The translations under genes were made by a program, and so were the position numbers. From NCBI RefSeq assembly GCF_036850765.1, contig NC_089498.1:55355795-55419794 (forward strand): a stretch of DNA of 64,000 nt. The letters run 5' to 3'. Below, in pieces: positions 24,866 through 36,302 of the stretch (the stretch's first letter is position 1; each line of letters begins with the position of its first letter). Source of the DNA: Saccopteryx bilineata (taxonomy: Eukaryota > Chordata > Mammalia > Chiroptera > Emballonuridae). The notes beneath the pieces are model-generated. The model was not told the origin of the DNA. It saw nothing but the letters and a program-made list of their open reading frames with translations, and did no database searches.

Positions 24866-25481
24866 AAATAAACATTAGCAAAACAATTTTCTGAAGCAAT
24901 ATATGTTAATTCTGTAAACATGTGAAGCATCAAAAACTATATATGATAGCTATAAGTAATGTTCAATTATAATCCTAAAATTAAATTCCCTGGAAAAAAT
25001 AAGAAATTTAACCAGCTTGAGAGTTTTCCAAAGTGACAATCAGAAATAGAAGTTACCAATGTGTACAAATTTTGAAAGAAAAATAATCCCTAAAGATATA
25101 TCCAGCCAAGATACTGTTTATGTATAAACAAAACACAAACAATGAAAGCATTCTTAAATATGAAAAAACTAGCTAATATAATTATCATGAGTCTTTTACA
25201 CACACACATTTTCACAGATTGAATCATTTAAAATTAAGAAAAATAATGATCTCAGGCAGTATTGGAAGAATTGTGTTTAAAAGGCAAGAATAAAAATTGA
25301 ATACTATTAAATAAAAACTGTGGAAATATGATTGAAAAGCTGAATGTAATCGCAAATTATTAAATACCTTTTAAAATAATGTGATTAAGTAAAATTGGGA
25401 GAAATGATAAACTAGCTTCTCAAATTTTTATATCAAGGCGTCAATCTATAATAGGTAATATTAAAGTATAATTTATCTCCC
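24866..25481. other. AT-rich stretch, nothing recognised
   Basis: No gene or identifiable repeat. Confidence 0.45.
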
Positions 25482-25535
25482 TTTATTTCTGTCTGTCTCT
25501 GTCTCTCTCTTACTAAAAAACAAAACAAAACAAAA
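25482..25535 (+). mobile_element. SINE-B-like 3' fragment
   Basis: Only a CT-rich end and (CAAAA)n tail (TTTCTGTCTGTCTCTGTCTC) are present, as in a strongly 5'-truncated SINE-B. No duplication seen, so tentative. Confidence 0.4.
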
Positions 25536-26050
25536 CTATAGTTTAAAACATAATAGCTTTAATTTAGTAATATTTTTATAATCATCTTATTAATCTTAAA
25601 TGAATGTTTAAATATTATGTGAAGTTTCTCAATTGTTTCAATTTCTATTTAACTTTTTCTTTAAAATGAAAACAATTAAATTTAATATTTTAATTAAATG
25701 TAGCATGAATATTGTAATCCACTTTAATAAACACGTTTGTTGTTTTAGTAATGCAGCTACATTGGCAGCTATTTCTTTTTCTGCCAACAATTATGCTTGT
25801 AGAGATATTGAGACAGATGTTAACTATGTTTATTTTGATGTGACAGTATATTACTCTGTATTGTTTCATCTTATAGTGAACATATATAATTTTTACCAAA
25901 AGAAAAAGAAGGGCCTATTTAAGAGAATAAATCATATCACAGGTGAAGAGCTTTAATTATACCAAAGAACTTAGACTTAGACTCTTTATGTTACGACAAA
26001 ATTTATAAACTTTCTCAATCTCAAATCTTCAAGACAGCAGCTAAGAAAAT

Positions 26051-26165
26051 TGTGTGTGTGTATGTGTGTGTTATGATATGTGTGTGAGACAGACAGAGAG
26101 GGTGAGAAGGAAACAGAGACAGGGAAAGACAGAAACAGAGAGACACAAAGAGTCAGAGAGAGGGA
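26051..26165. repeat. TG-rich then GA-rich simple repeat
   Basis: (TG)n at about 26051-26087 followed by degenerate GAGACAGA units. It may be the decayed body of a minus-strand SINE, but no tRNA head is visible. Confidence 0.55.
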
Positions 26166-26404
26166 ATGAACATATGAGAGTAATTTAATTAGTGGAGTCC
26201 TTGTAATGTTATAGTTTGCCTCCATCCAGGCTTATTTTTAAAACCATTAGCATCCCCGCCTTCTACAAGGTATCTTTTTTTTTTTTTGATGCCCCTTTGA
26301 ACATCATTTTTTTTTTAATTATAGTAATTCATGCTTTGTAATTAGTGACCTGCTCTTTGTTTCCAATTCTTATAACAGCGATTTTCAACTGGTATGGTAC
26401 AAGC

Positions 26405-27161
26405 CTTTTTAAAAATCTTTCTTTTTAGCAAGTGAGAGAGAAAAAGACAGACAGAAAGGGAGAGAGATGAGAAGCATCAACTCATAGTTGTGGCACATAA
26501 GTTGTTCATTGATTGATTTCTCATAGTGTCTTGACCAAGGAGCTCAGTAGAGTCAGTGACCCCATGCTGAAGTCACAGATTGTGGGCTCAAGCCAGTGCC
26601 CCTTGGGATCAAGCCAGTGACCATGAGGTCATGTCTAAAATCCCAGCTCAAGGCCCTGGCCAGTTGGCTCAGTGGTAGAGCGTTGGCCTGGTGTGCAGGA
26701 GTCCTGGGTTCAATTCCTGGCCAGGGCACACAGGAGAAGCGCCCATCTGCTTCTCCACCCCTCCCCCTCTCCTTCCTCTCTGTCTCTCTCTTCCCCTCCT
26801 GCAGCCGAGGCTCCATTGTAGCAAAGATGGCCCGGGCGCTGAGGATGGCTCCTTGGCCTCTGCCCCAGGTGCTAGAGTGACTCTGGTTGCAATAGAGCAA
26901 TGCCCCAAATGGGCGGTGCATCACCCCCTGGTGGGCGTGCCAGGTAGATCCCGGTTGGGCGCATGTGGAAGTCTGTCTCCCCGTTTCCAACTTCAGAAAA
27001 ATACAAAAAAAAAAATTTAAATTTAAAAAGTAAAATAAAATAAAATCCCAGCTCAAGCCAGTGGCCCTGCGCTTAAGCTGGCAACCTCAGGGTTTTGAAC
27101 CCGGGCCCTCAGCATCCCAGGCCAACACTCTGTTTACTGTTCAGCACCTAGTCAGACAATG
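26405..27161 (-). mobile_element. Long SINE-B copy split by a SINE-A
   Basis: Minus-strand SINE-B with several 'CAAGCCAGTGRCC'-type units. Parts are 26405-26651 and 27042-27161, separated by the SINE-A at 26652. A diverged flanking duplication (CAAGCCTTTTTAAA / CAAGAATTTTTAAA) is likely. Confidence 0.8.
26652..27041 (+). mobile_element. SINE-A copy inside the SINE-B
   Basis: Full-length SINE-A (GGCCCTGGCCAGTTGGC). A 15-bp duplication AAAATCCCAGCTCAA is at 26637-26651 and 27042-27056; those bases belong to the SINE-B, which proves the insertion order. Open frames of up to 167 codons across it are artefacts. Confidence 0.95.
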
Positions 27162-27175
27162 CAAGAATTTTTAAA

Positions 27176-27681
27176 GCATATAATACCTGGCTCTTTAGTT
27201 AGGAACACTGATGTCTTTTTTCTTAAATTGTCAAATAAAAACAAACAAACAAAAAAAACAACATAACAATAGCCATATGGTGTGAATGAACCAAAATTAT
27301 ATCTATTCTTTTTTCAGATCAGCAAAAATATATAAAATGCTTTTTGGTGTGCCATGAAATTTTAGTAATTAGTTTGTGTATCATGAGATGAAAAATGTTA
27401 AAATTGCTGTCTGATAGCAGTGAATTTTTGCTAATGCATTAAGGTTCAAACTCCAGGTGAAAATTTGTCATTAAGTCAAGTGACCATGGGCCACTACAAG
27501 GACTCATCTAAATTTCTATTTTTTAAATATATGTTAAACAATTCTTCTAAGATTTTCTTCTAGATTTGCAAGGTAAGCATAAAATAAGAATAAAGTAAAG
27601 AGCGATAAATATCAATATATGCAGTGTCAAACTGGTCTTAATATATGTATGGACTTTGCAATTGTGAGCCTGCTTACAATC
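27176..27681. other. AT-rich stretch, nothing recognised
   Basis: No gene or identifiable repeat. Confidence 0.4.
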
Positions 27682-27730
27682 CCTGACCCAACTTCTTTTT
27701 TTTTTTTTTTTTTTATAAGCCATTTTTTTT

Positions 27731-27945
27731 AATCTTTTTTTTAATTTTTATTTTATTTTATTTATTCATTTTAGAGAGGAGAGAGAGAGGGGGAGAGAGA
27801 GAGAGAGAGAGAGGAGAGAGAGGGGGGAGGAGCTGGAAGCATCAACTCCCATATGTGCCTTGACCAGGCAAGCCCAGGGTTTCGAACCGGCGACCTCAGC
27901 ATTTCCAGGTCGACGCTTTATCCACTGCGCCACCACAGGTCAGGC
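27731..27945 (-). mobile_element. SINE-C copy, young
   Basis: Minus-strand SINE-C with intact head (B-box GGTTTCGAACC; A-box part CCACTGCGCC) and a long GA-rich body (27775-27835). The AAGCC(T)8 motif at 27717-27730 and 27964-27977 is the likely target duplication. The whole lies between two copies of CCTGACCCAACTTCT (27682-27696, 27979-27993). Confidence 0.88.
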
Positions 27946-28232
27946 CTTTTTTTTTTTTTTTTTAAGCCATTTTTTTTACCTGACCCAACTTCTATAAGTA
28001 CATTGAAGAATGTCTTATTTATGTTTATATACAATCAGTAAAAACCAAACTCTATTTTGTATGATGTTATTTCATCTAAACAAATATCTTTAAAACTAAA
28101 TGAAACATCTCTTGGATAAATTAAGCTCACTTTCCATAGTATAGAAAGATACCAAAGGATGTAAACTATTTTAAGTATTTTACTGCATGCAGTTGTCACC
28201 CAAAAAATCCAGGGTGAATAATGTTTGAAATT

Positions 28233-28242
28233 TTATTTATTT

Positions 28243-28289
<47 letters not shown>

Positions 28290-28673
28290 TTTTGGTATTT
28301 TTCTGAAGCTGGAAACGGGGAGAGACAGACAGACTCCCGCATGCACCCCACCGGGATTCACCCGGCACACCCACCAGGGGGGCGACGCTCTGCCCACCAG
28401 GGGGCGATACTCTGCCCCTCCGGGGGGTCGCTCTGTTGCGACCAGAGCCACTCTAGCACCTGGGGCAGAGGCCAAGGAGCCATCCCCAGCGCCCGGGCCA
28501 TCTTTGCTCCAATGGAGCCTCGCTGCGGGAGGGGAAGAGAGAGACAGAGAGGAAGGAGGGGGTGGGGGTGGAGAAGCAGATGGGCGCTTCTCCTGTGTGC
28601 CCTGGCCGGGAATCGAACCCGGGACTTCTGCATGCCAGGCCGACGCTCTACCACTGAGCCAACCAGCCAGGGC
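28233..28673 (-). mobile_element. SINE-A copy, minus strand
   Basis: Minus-strand SINE-A with its tail expanded into a (TTTA)n microsatellite (about 28230-28291). The head at 28600-28673 is near consensus. TGAAATT flanks it (28226-28232, 28674-28680). The 151- and 164-codon frames here are SINE artefacts. Confidence 0.92.
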
Positions 28674-28680
28674 TGAAATT

Positions 28681-29420
28681 GCTAAAGGAAGAAGAAGGCA
28701 GGTGACACTATGGGGGTAAAACAGTTTCCATGAAATGTAAATGTAAACGTAAATGATACTTTATGATTGTAAAGAAGAACACAAATAGAGTTGAAAGAGC
28801 CCATTACCAGTTTTACCATCCTAACACAGCCAGGGAAATTTAACATATAGGTTTTGAAATGTAATACTGGAGTCTATATCTTCAGCAATATCCAGAGAGC
28901 CCATATAAAGGCTAAATAAAGCATTTCTTTCATTGTTTTTGCATCACTTGGTTTCAATGAACTTCAGGGAGAATTGAACAAGTAGAGCTGTGCCTTGCAA
29001 GTTGAAAAACTGGCAGGGAAAATAATGATGTTGTGCTTCAAGGGAGACAAATTTGAGCCAAACAAAGATATATCCTATATTAATATGTAAGCATAACAAT
29101 CAGGCAAGTCTAATGCTGCCAGACCTGTGGGTCAGAATATTAACATTTCTTCCTGACATGCTAAAGCTAGAGTTAAATGCCAAAGAAGGCATTTATAATT
29201 AGAAAACAACTTAATTGTGATTTATAGATGTCTGACAGGCTGATACTTGATCCTTACTTACTGTTTTACTGGCTGAACATTTCTTTTATGTCCTGATACA
29301 GCTCAAATGGAAGGTTTTGCCTATCAACTTATACTTTAATAGTTACTAAGATGTTCTCTATATGTATACTTTAATTTAATTCAGTTTTTATATTTTAGCT
29401 TTTCTGTAACACAGAGCGAG
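28681..29420. other. AT-rich stretch, nothing recognised
   Basis: No gene or identifiable repeat; a short ATGTAA-type tandem at 28735-28754. Confidence 0.45.
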
Positions 29421-29423
29421 GTT

Positions 29424-29645
29424 TGACCCTGGGTAGGTGGCTCCATCGATAAAGCATCACTCCGTCCACAGAGGTCGCAGGTGCCATCCCCAGTCAGGGC
29501 ACAGACATGTTAAGAAGAGCAATCAATGAGTGCACAACTAAACATGGAACAGCTAAGTAGATAAGGAGTTGGTACTCCTCTTCCCCTCTCTCTCTTTCTC
29601 TCCCTCTGACTTTTTGTCTGTCAAATCAAAGAAAAAATTTAAAAG
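29424..29645 (+). mobile_element. SINE-D-like copy
   Basis: tRNA-derived head (GACCCTGGGTAGGTGGCTCC), CCCCAGTCAGGGCACA, a body with GAGCAATCAATGAG, CT-rich segment and A-rich end. Resembles older VES-group SINEs; subfamily not assigned. Confidence 0.65.
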
Positions 29646-30679
29646 AATATTTTGAAGGTTGTTGAAGTAATAAAGCTTAGTAAACAACTTTGCTTCAATA
29701 AATATAGTAAAATTTCTAGCTGAGCAATTAAAGTTTTAGAAATAGTCCCTAATGTATCACATGCTCAACACATGGAGATCAGGATTACAAATCCCCAATT
29801 TAAAAATACCTATAAAGCCAAAAAATATCTTATTACTATTTGTGAAAACAAGAAAAGAGTTTTAGTACAGAACTAAGTATGCTTGTTTTATAATAAAATA
29901 CAGAGTTTGGCTGGGTTAACCTTTCATACCTACTTCAGAGCTACTCCACTGAAATAAGAAAGATACTATTTAAAATAAGTAAATATAATATAATATATAT
30001 ATATATTACATATATATTGAACCATTCATCACTAAGAAGAGCTGATATATTATGAATCATAATGATATGTAAAGAGCTAGTTTCATCTGGCATACACACA
30101 TTATGAACATAGATTAGAGAAGAGGTATTATAAGTTAGATAACTTAGAAAGCTACAATAATTCTGTCAGAAATCTTAATTTATAAAATATGTATGTGTGT
30201 AGAGAAGAGGGAGAGCAAGAAAAGAGAAAAAGAGAAACAAATTGTGCTGAAGTCAAGATGTTAAGATACACTTTGGTGATTTCGTTCATATGTGGAATCT
30301 ATTGAACTAACAGGCAAAATAAAGACAGACTAGCAGGCTGATCATGGTTAGGGTAATAATGGGTGAAGTGATTGAAGGGATTGATCAAAAAAGGACAAAA
30401 AAATAAACACTGGCATAGACATCAGTGTGATAATTGCCAGGGACGGAGAGCTGAAGGAGGGTATGGGGGCAATAAGTGGTGATGTATGAAGTCCTTACCT
30501 GGGAAGGGGGCGGTGAACACACGATATCATGTATAGTGATATTTTGTAGAACTTGGCACCTGAAACATGTATAATTAACTATTGTCACCTCAATAAATTA
30601 AATTTTAAAAAGTGGAGAGATAGTGGAACTGAAGAACATCATCTCACGTGAACTGAAGTCCTGCCATTTATATATTATG
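29646..30679. other. AT-rich stretch, nothing certain
   Basis: It contains a TA-rich tract near 29990-30018. The part at 30270-30605 (GGAATCTATTGAACTAA, ACCTCAATAAATTAAA) resembles a decayed L1 3' end but is too diverged to call. Confidence 0.4.
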
Positions 30680-30693
30680 CTCCTTACGCTTTT

Positions 30694-30694
<1 letters not shown>

Positions 30695-30724
<30 letters not shown>

Positions 30725-31068
30725 TTTTTTGTATTTTTCCGAAGCTGGAAACGGGCATAGACAGTCAGACAGACTCCTGCATGCGCCCGACCGGGATCCA
30801 CCCAGCACGCCCACCAGGAGGCGACACTCTGTTGTGACCAGAGCCATTCTAGCACCTGAGGCAGAGGCCATGGAGCCATCCTCAGTGCCCGGGCCATCTT
30901 TGCTCCAATGGAGCCTCGCTGGGGGGGGAAGAGAGAGACAGAGAGGAAGGAGAGGGGGAGGGGTGGAGAAGCAGATGGGCGCTTCTCCTGTGTGCCCTGG
31001 CCGAAAATTGAACCCGGGACTTCTGCACACCAGGCCAACGCTCTACCACTGAGCCAACCGGCCAGGGC
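30695..31068 (-). mobile_element. SINE-A copy, minus strand
   Basis: Minus-strand SINE-A with (TTTA)n left end. Duplication CTCCTTACGCTTTTA / CTCCTTATGCTTTTA (30680-30694, 31069-31083). One of the internal GC-rich repeat units is missing compared with the copies at 33769 and 34459. Confidence 0.93.
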
Positions 31069-31083
31069 CTCCTTATGCTTTTA

Positions 31084-32088
31084 ATAGAAATTCAGACACA
31101 TGCCTTCATAATGCCCATATACCTTTGCTTTCCTTGACTCTACCTCAGGTGGAGGGATCTGTGGCTAGGAAAAATGATTTCCTTATGCCTTATTTGAGGA
31201 ATATTTATAACATCTGTAGAAACACATATCCATATTTAACAATATCTGATAGGAAGTTTAAAAATAAAGTTTAATCTAATTGCATTAGTATTAATTATTA
31301 AAACAACCAATATGTTTATAAATTTTGTGAGGACTTTTTAATAAATTTTCACTATGAATCTGATGAGTATTATTTTGTGCACTTGATATGTTCCAGAAAA
31401 TTGTGTTAGAAATAATTATTTTTTAAAACTTAGCCAAATATTGTTAGAGCAATTATTTTAGTTTTGGCCTCAAAGAGCAGGATTAAAAGTAGGCTTTAAA
31501 TTATTACTTTCTCTTTAAATGTGTTCTGTTTGTATATATTATTTTTATTTAAAAACATGCTAGAAAAATTGTATTTTTATTTTGAAGTCACATTGAATAA
31601 GCATTTTTTAAACTCTTTTTTGACTTTTTAGTAAAAATTTTTTTAATGTGCTTAATTCCCTCTTGGAATGTGTATTTTATTATTTATACTTGTAAATGAT
31701 TTTTAACTTATGCTGGCAAGAAAACTGCAGATACTAATGGATTTGCTAGGTCCAAATTTCCACAGAATACCTGTGAGGAAACCAAGGATTCTCTGGAATG
31801 GTGAGTAGTTGGTGTACCACACAAAAGACTGGCTGAGAGGGCAAGAGGACACTGACAATCTATAAGGAGATTCACCCCTTAGTGTTTGCTCCCTGAACCA
31901 GTGCTGGGTCAAATTAGAAAATAGTTTTTTTGTTTGTTTTGTTTTTGGCTCACCCCAAAAACTGACTTTTTGAAAGTTAACCAAAATTCTATTGGTGCTA
32001 AATGCTGTAATGAATAATGCGGTAAAAATTCTATATATAAGAGGTTAACGAATAGCCAAGGCCCGAAAAGAACATTTATTAACTATTA
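31084..32088. other. AT-rich stretch, nothing recognised
   Basis: No supported gene or repeat. A 93-codon antisense open frame at 31703-31984 has no domain signature. Confidence 0.4.
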
Positions 32089-32103
32089 TGTTAATGTTCT
32101 TTT

Positions 32104-32520
32104 TTTAAAAAAAATTTTTTTTGAAATTAAATTTACTGGGGCGAAATTGACCAATAAGAGTACATAGGTTTCAGATGAACATGTCTATACCATTTGAAAT
32201 GTAAATTGCATTGTGTGTGCATCACCCAGAGTCAAACCATTTTCCAGCACCATATATTTGTCCAACTTTCCTCCCCTAACCTCCTCCTGAATGTAATTAT
32301 TTCACTTTTATCTATGTCCATGAGTCTCAATTTTATATCCCACCTATGTGTGAAATCCTATAGTACTTAGCTATTTCTGACTTATTTATTTTACTTAGTA
32401 TACTGTTCTCAAGGTCCATCCATGATGTAAATGGCATATGTCATCATTTCTTATGGCTGAGTAGTATTCCTTTATATATATCTACCACACCTTCTTTATT
32501 CAACCCTCTATCGAGGGACA
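32104..32520 (-). mobile_element. 5'-truncated L1 3' end, minus strand
   Basis: On the minus strand it reads the end of L1 ORF2 (ATACTACTCAGCCATAAGAA, CATGGATGGACCTTGAGAAC) and then the 3'UTR with a T-rich left end. Similar sequences TGTTAATGTTCTT (32089-) and TGTTAAAATTCTT (32524-) may be a diverged duplication. Confidence 0.75.
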
Positions 32521-32741
32521 CTTTGTTAAAATTCTTAATAAAGTTCCAAAAAGTTCTACTGTGGTTTCCCAGAATGCAGTGTTAGAGAGAAGGAGTCTTA
32601 CTCCACTGGATTTTACATTGTGGTACACGTAGTAAAAAGTATGATACAGAAGGTCAAAGTGATATGATGGAAGCCACAAAACAAAAAACGAAGGCAAAGG
32701 GTATGAAGAGTAAGAACAAAGAAGATATGTTATTGTTTTTA

Positions 32742-32791
32742 TTTTTATTTTTTTAATTTTATTTATTTATTCATTTTTTAGAGAGGAGAGG

Positions 32792-32835
<44 letters not shown>

Positions 32836-32959
32836 GGGGGGAGGAGCTGGAAGCATCAACTCCCACATGTGCCTTGACCAAGCAAGCCCAGGGTTTCGAA
32901 CCGGCGACCACAGCATTTCCAGGTCGACGCTTTATCCACTGCGCCACCACAGGTCAGGC
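32742..32959 (-). mobile_element. SINE-C copy
   Basis: Minus-strand SINE-C, nearly identical to 27731, with a (GA)n body at 32800-32830. A 14-bp duplication TGTTATTGTTTTTA (32728-32741, 32960-32973) gives exact edges. Confidence 0.93.
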
Positions 32960-33474
32960 TGTTATTGTTTTTAAACACAATATTTTGGAGGTTAGAAAGA
33001 CTGGAAATTGACCTGAAATAATTAACTTCCTTAATATTATATTTTAATCACTTTTAATGCCCCCAAACCAGGTAATCAACTTGAAACCCAGAAATTTTCT
33101 CAGATTTCAGAAATTCTATCTAAAATGTATTTGGAAGCTAGTGTCTATAATATTTATGTAAACAATGTTTTAAAAAAACATTCCACTCAGTTTTGTATTT
33201 TTTACTAATTATTTACTTTTACTGCATATTAAGTTTTAACGTCAGAGAAAATCTAGTAATGACTGAAAATACTCTTTCCTGACTGTTGATGCTCCTGACT
33301 GTTAACCACCACACTAATACCACAGCCTCAACCTGACACCATAACGCAAAGCTTCAGTACAATTAAATACAGAATATGATGTGTTAGTAACATTTCCTCT
33401 TGCATTAATCAAGTGAGTGGATGATAGTTAAATAGAAAAAGTTTGCAAGTCATCTATTAAAATATGTAACTCTA

Positions 33475-33594
33475 CCTGACCTGTGGTGGCACAGTGGATA
33501 AAGCATTGACCTGGAATGCTGAGGTTGCCAGCTTGAAACTCTGGGCTTCCCTGGTAAAGGCACATACGGGAGTTGATGCTTACTGCTCCTACTT

Positions 33595-33626
<32 letters not shown>

Positions 33627-33690
33627 TCTCTTTCTTGCTCTTTTTCTCCCCCTTCTCTAAAAATGAATAAGTAAATAATAAAATAAAATA
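33475..33690 (+). mobile_element. SINE-C copy
   Basis: Plus-strand SINE-C: CCTGACCTGTGGTGGCACAG head, GGCACATACGGGAGTTGATG core, long CT tract, (AATAA)n tail. AAAATATGTAA/AAAATATGGAA flank it. Confidence 0.88.
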
Positions 33691-33768
33691 TGGAAATATG
33701 TGTGTTTATAGCTTCTTCAAATGTAGATCCCTTAATTTTGCTCAATCTTTGATGAAAGAGTAAATGAT

Positions 33769-34178
33769 GGCCCTGGCCGGTTGGCTCAGCGGTAGAGCGT
33801 CGGCCTAGCGTGCGGAGGACCCGGGTTCGATTCCCGGCCAGGGCACATAGGAGAAGCGCCCATTTGCTTCTCCACCCCTCCGCCGCGCTTTCCTCTCTGT
33901 CTCTCTCTTCCCCTCCCGCAGCCAAGGCTCTATTGGAGCAAAGATGGCCCGGGCGCTGGGGATGGCTCTGTGGCCGCTGCCTCAGGCGCTAGAGTGGCTC
34001 TGGTCGCAACATGGCGACGACCAGGAGGGGCAGAGCATCGCCCTCTGGTGGGCAGAGCGTCGGCCCCTGGTGGGCGTGCCGGGTGGATCCCGGTCGGGTG
34101 CATGCAGGAGTCTGTCTGACTGTCTCTCCCTGTTTCTAGCTTCAGAAAAATGAAAAAAAAAAAAAAAAAGAAAGAAAA
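33769..34178 (+). mobile_element. SINE-A copy, longest type
   Basis: Full-length near-consensus SINE-A. A perfect 15-bp duplication GAAAGAGTAAATGAT (33754-33768, 34179-34193). It holds three internal GGGCAGAGC-type units, more than most copies. It forms an inverted pair with the next SINE-A. Confidence 0.95.
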
Positions 34179-34458
34179 GAAAGAGTAAATGATGAATGAA
34201 AAAACCTTTCTGTTTCGATCTGAAGATAACAGTGTACTGTATCTCACTTATCAAGGCCTAATTTATTTACATTTTGGAAGTTTTGGGGGAGAGGAGAATC
34301 ACTGAAATGGGAAAAAAAAAAAGATTATCGACATAGTAATCTCCAACAATCTGACACAAGACAGTCATGCCAAACACAACTTCCTCTTCAAAATATGAAA
34401 AATCTGCTTTTATTTATCATTTGAAATTGCTTTAGTTTTTTTTTTTTTTTTTTTTAAG

Positions 34459-34852
34459 TTTTTTTTTTTAATTTTTCTGAAGCTGGAAACAGGGAGAGAC
34501 AGTCAGACAGACTCCCGCATGCGCCCGACCGGGATCCACCCGGCACGCCCACCAGGGGCGATGCTCTGCCCACCAGGGGGCGATGCTCTGCCCATCCTGG
34601 GCGTCGCCATGTTGCGACCAGAGCCACTCTAGCGCCTGAGGCAGAGGCCACAGAGCCATCCCCAGCGCCCGGGCCATCTTTGCTCCAATGGAGCCTTGGC
34701 TGCGGGAGGGGAAGGGAGAGACAGAGAGGAAAGCGTGGCGGAGGGGTGGAGAAGCAAATGAGCGCTTCTCCTGTGTGCCCTGGCCGGGAATCGAACCCGG
34801 GTCCTCCGCACGCTAGGCCGACACTCTACCGCTGAGCCAACCGGCCAGGGCC
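34459..34852 (-). mobile_element. SINE-A copy, minus strand
   Basis: Minus-strand near-consensus SINE-A with three internal GC-rich units. Flanked by AG(T)nAAG on both sides (about 34434-34458 and 34853-34873). Only 280 bp from the plus-strand copy at 33769. Confidence 0.92.
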
Positions 34853-35219
34853 AGTTTTTTTTTTTTTTTTAAGTACGTGTTTCAGGGAATGAAAAAAGAA
34901 GAGCTGTGTGGGGACATATTGTCACTGCTAATGAATTGATTTTGACATCATTTTAACCTGTATTCAATTATTAAGCCAAAATTATTCCCTGTCAATATAA
35001 TAATTACTTTAAAGTGATAGGTCTTTTAAGTAGTCCCAGCCCAACCTGAATATGTCTTCAGAAAAAGAAAGAGATAAAAAATTAAATTAAAAGCTACTGG
35101 AATAGATGTGGATGTTATATAGCTTTCAGGTGGGATATAATAGTTGTAAAGCCAGTAGCCATGGCCACCATCACAGCTACCTAGCCCGTGCAGGTTCACA
35201 TTTGATTTGGACAAATGGT

Positions 35220-35975
35220 TTAGTTCCACATTTTTGTGGGATTTTTTTCCTCCTTTTTGCAGTTGAATTCTAGTTTCAGGGCTTTATGATCAGAAAATAT
35301 GCTTGGTACAACTTCGATTTTTCTGAATTTGCTGATGTTGTTTTTGTGGCCCAACATATGGGCAATTCTTGAGCATGATCCATGTACACTGGAGAAAAAT
35401 GTATACTCAGTCACTTTGGGATGAAATGTCCTGTAGATGTCTATCATATCCAGGTGCTCTAGTGTTTTGTTTAAGGTCACCATATCTTTGTTGATTCTCC
35501 ATTTGGATGACCGATCTAGAGCCGTCAGCGGTGTATTGAGGTCTCCAAGTATGATTGTATTTTTGTCAGTTTTTGTTTTAAGGTCAATAAGTAGCTCTCT
35601 TATATATTTTGGTGCTCCTTGGTTTGGTGCATATATATTAAGAATTGTTATGTCTTCTTGATTCAGTGTCCCCTTAGCCATTATGAAATGGCCATTTTTG
35701 TCTCTGAGTACTTTTATTGTCTTGTAGTCAGCATTATCAGATATGAGTATTGCTACGCCTGCTTTTTTTTGGATGTTATTTGCTTGGAGTATTGTTTTCC
35801 AGCCTTTCACTTTGAATTTGTTTTTATCCTTGTTACTTAGATGAGTTTCCTGTAGGCAGCATTCAGTTGGATTTTCTTTTTTAATCCATTCTGCTACTCT
35901 GTGCCTTTTTATTGGTGAGTTTAATCTGTTTACATTTAGTGTAATTATTGACACTTGTGAGTTCCCTATTGCCAT
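35220..35975 (-). pseudogene. L1-B ORF2, endonuclease domain only
   Basis: The first 251 codons of ORF2 are open from ATGGCAATAGGGAACTCAC (35975 leftward) to the truncation point. Motifs seen: NRLNSP (Gly changed to Arg), QETHLS, NIYAPN, LGDLNTP (usual GDFNTP), SRIAHMLG where the usual Asp of IDH is Ala, and SDHKAL. The Asp-to-Ala change hits a residue important for metal-dependent cutting in this fold. The RT is absent. Confidence 0.9.
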
Positions 35976-36302
35976 TTTATAGATTGCTTTCTGTTAGTTT
36001 TGTATCTTGTTTGATCCTTCTCTTTCACTTTTCTATCTTTTGTTTTTATTTGGTTGTATTCCATACATCTTTCCTTTGTTGCTATCTTTTTTATCTCATG
36101 TGCTTCTGTGGTATTTTTTTCAATGGTGGTTACCTTTAAGTAATGAAAAGTGTTCCATTGTAGCGCACTATTTTGTGAATACTTTTGCACTCCATCATCC
36201 TTTGCTACTTTTAATCTCCATCCTCTCCCCACTTTCTTTTTGATGTTGTCACAGTTTAAATTTGGTTTTATTGTGTTCTTCTTGGAGCTTTTACTTGTGG
36301 CT

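Noticed and set aside
26553..27056. 167-codon antisense open frame
   Set aside because: Lies entirely over a SINE-A inside a SINE-B; the same peptide-like text recurs in other SINE-A copies in several frames.
28221..28719. Overlapping 151- and 164-codon frames
   Set aside because: Both are readings of one minus-strand SINE-A plus its (TTTA)n tail.
33781..33845. tRNA gene
   Set aside because: A- and B-box sequences are present, but this is the head of a SINE-A with flanking duplications; there is no evidence of a separate mature tRNA gene.
33428..33925. 165-codon antisense frame
   Set aside because: Spans a SINE-C, its CT tract and the start of a SINE-A; no domain and no independent evidence.
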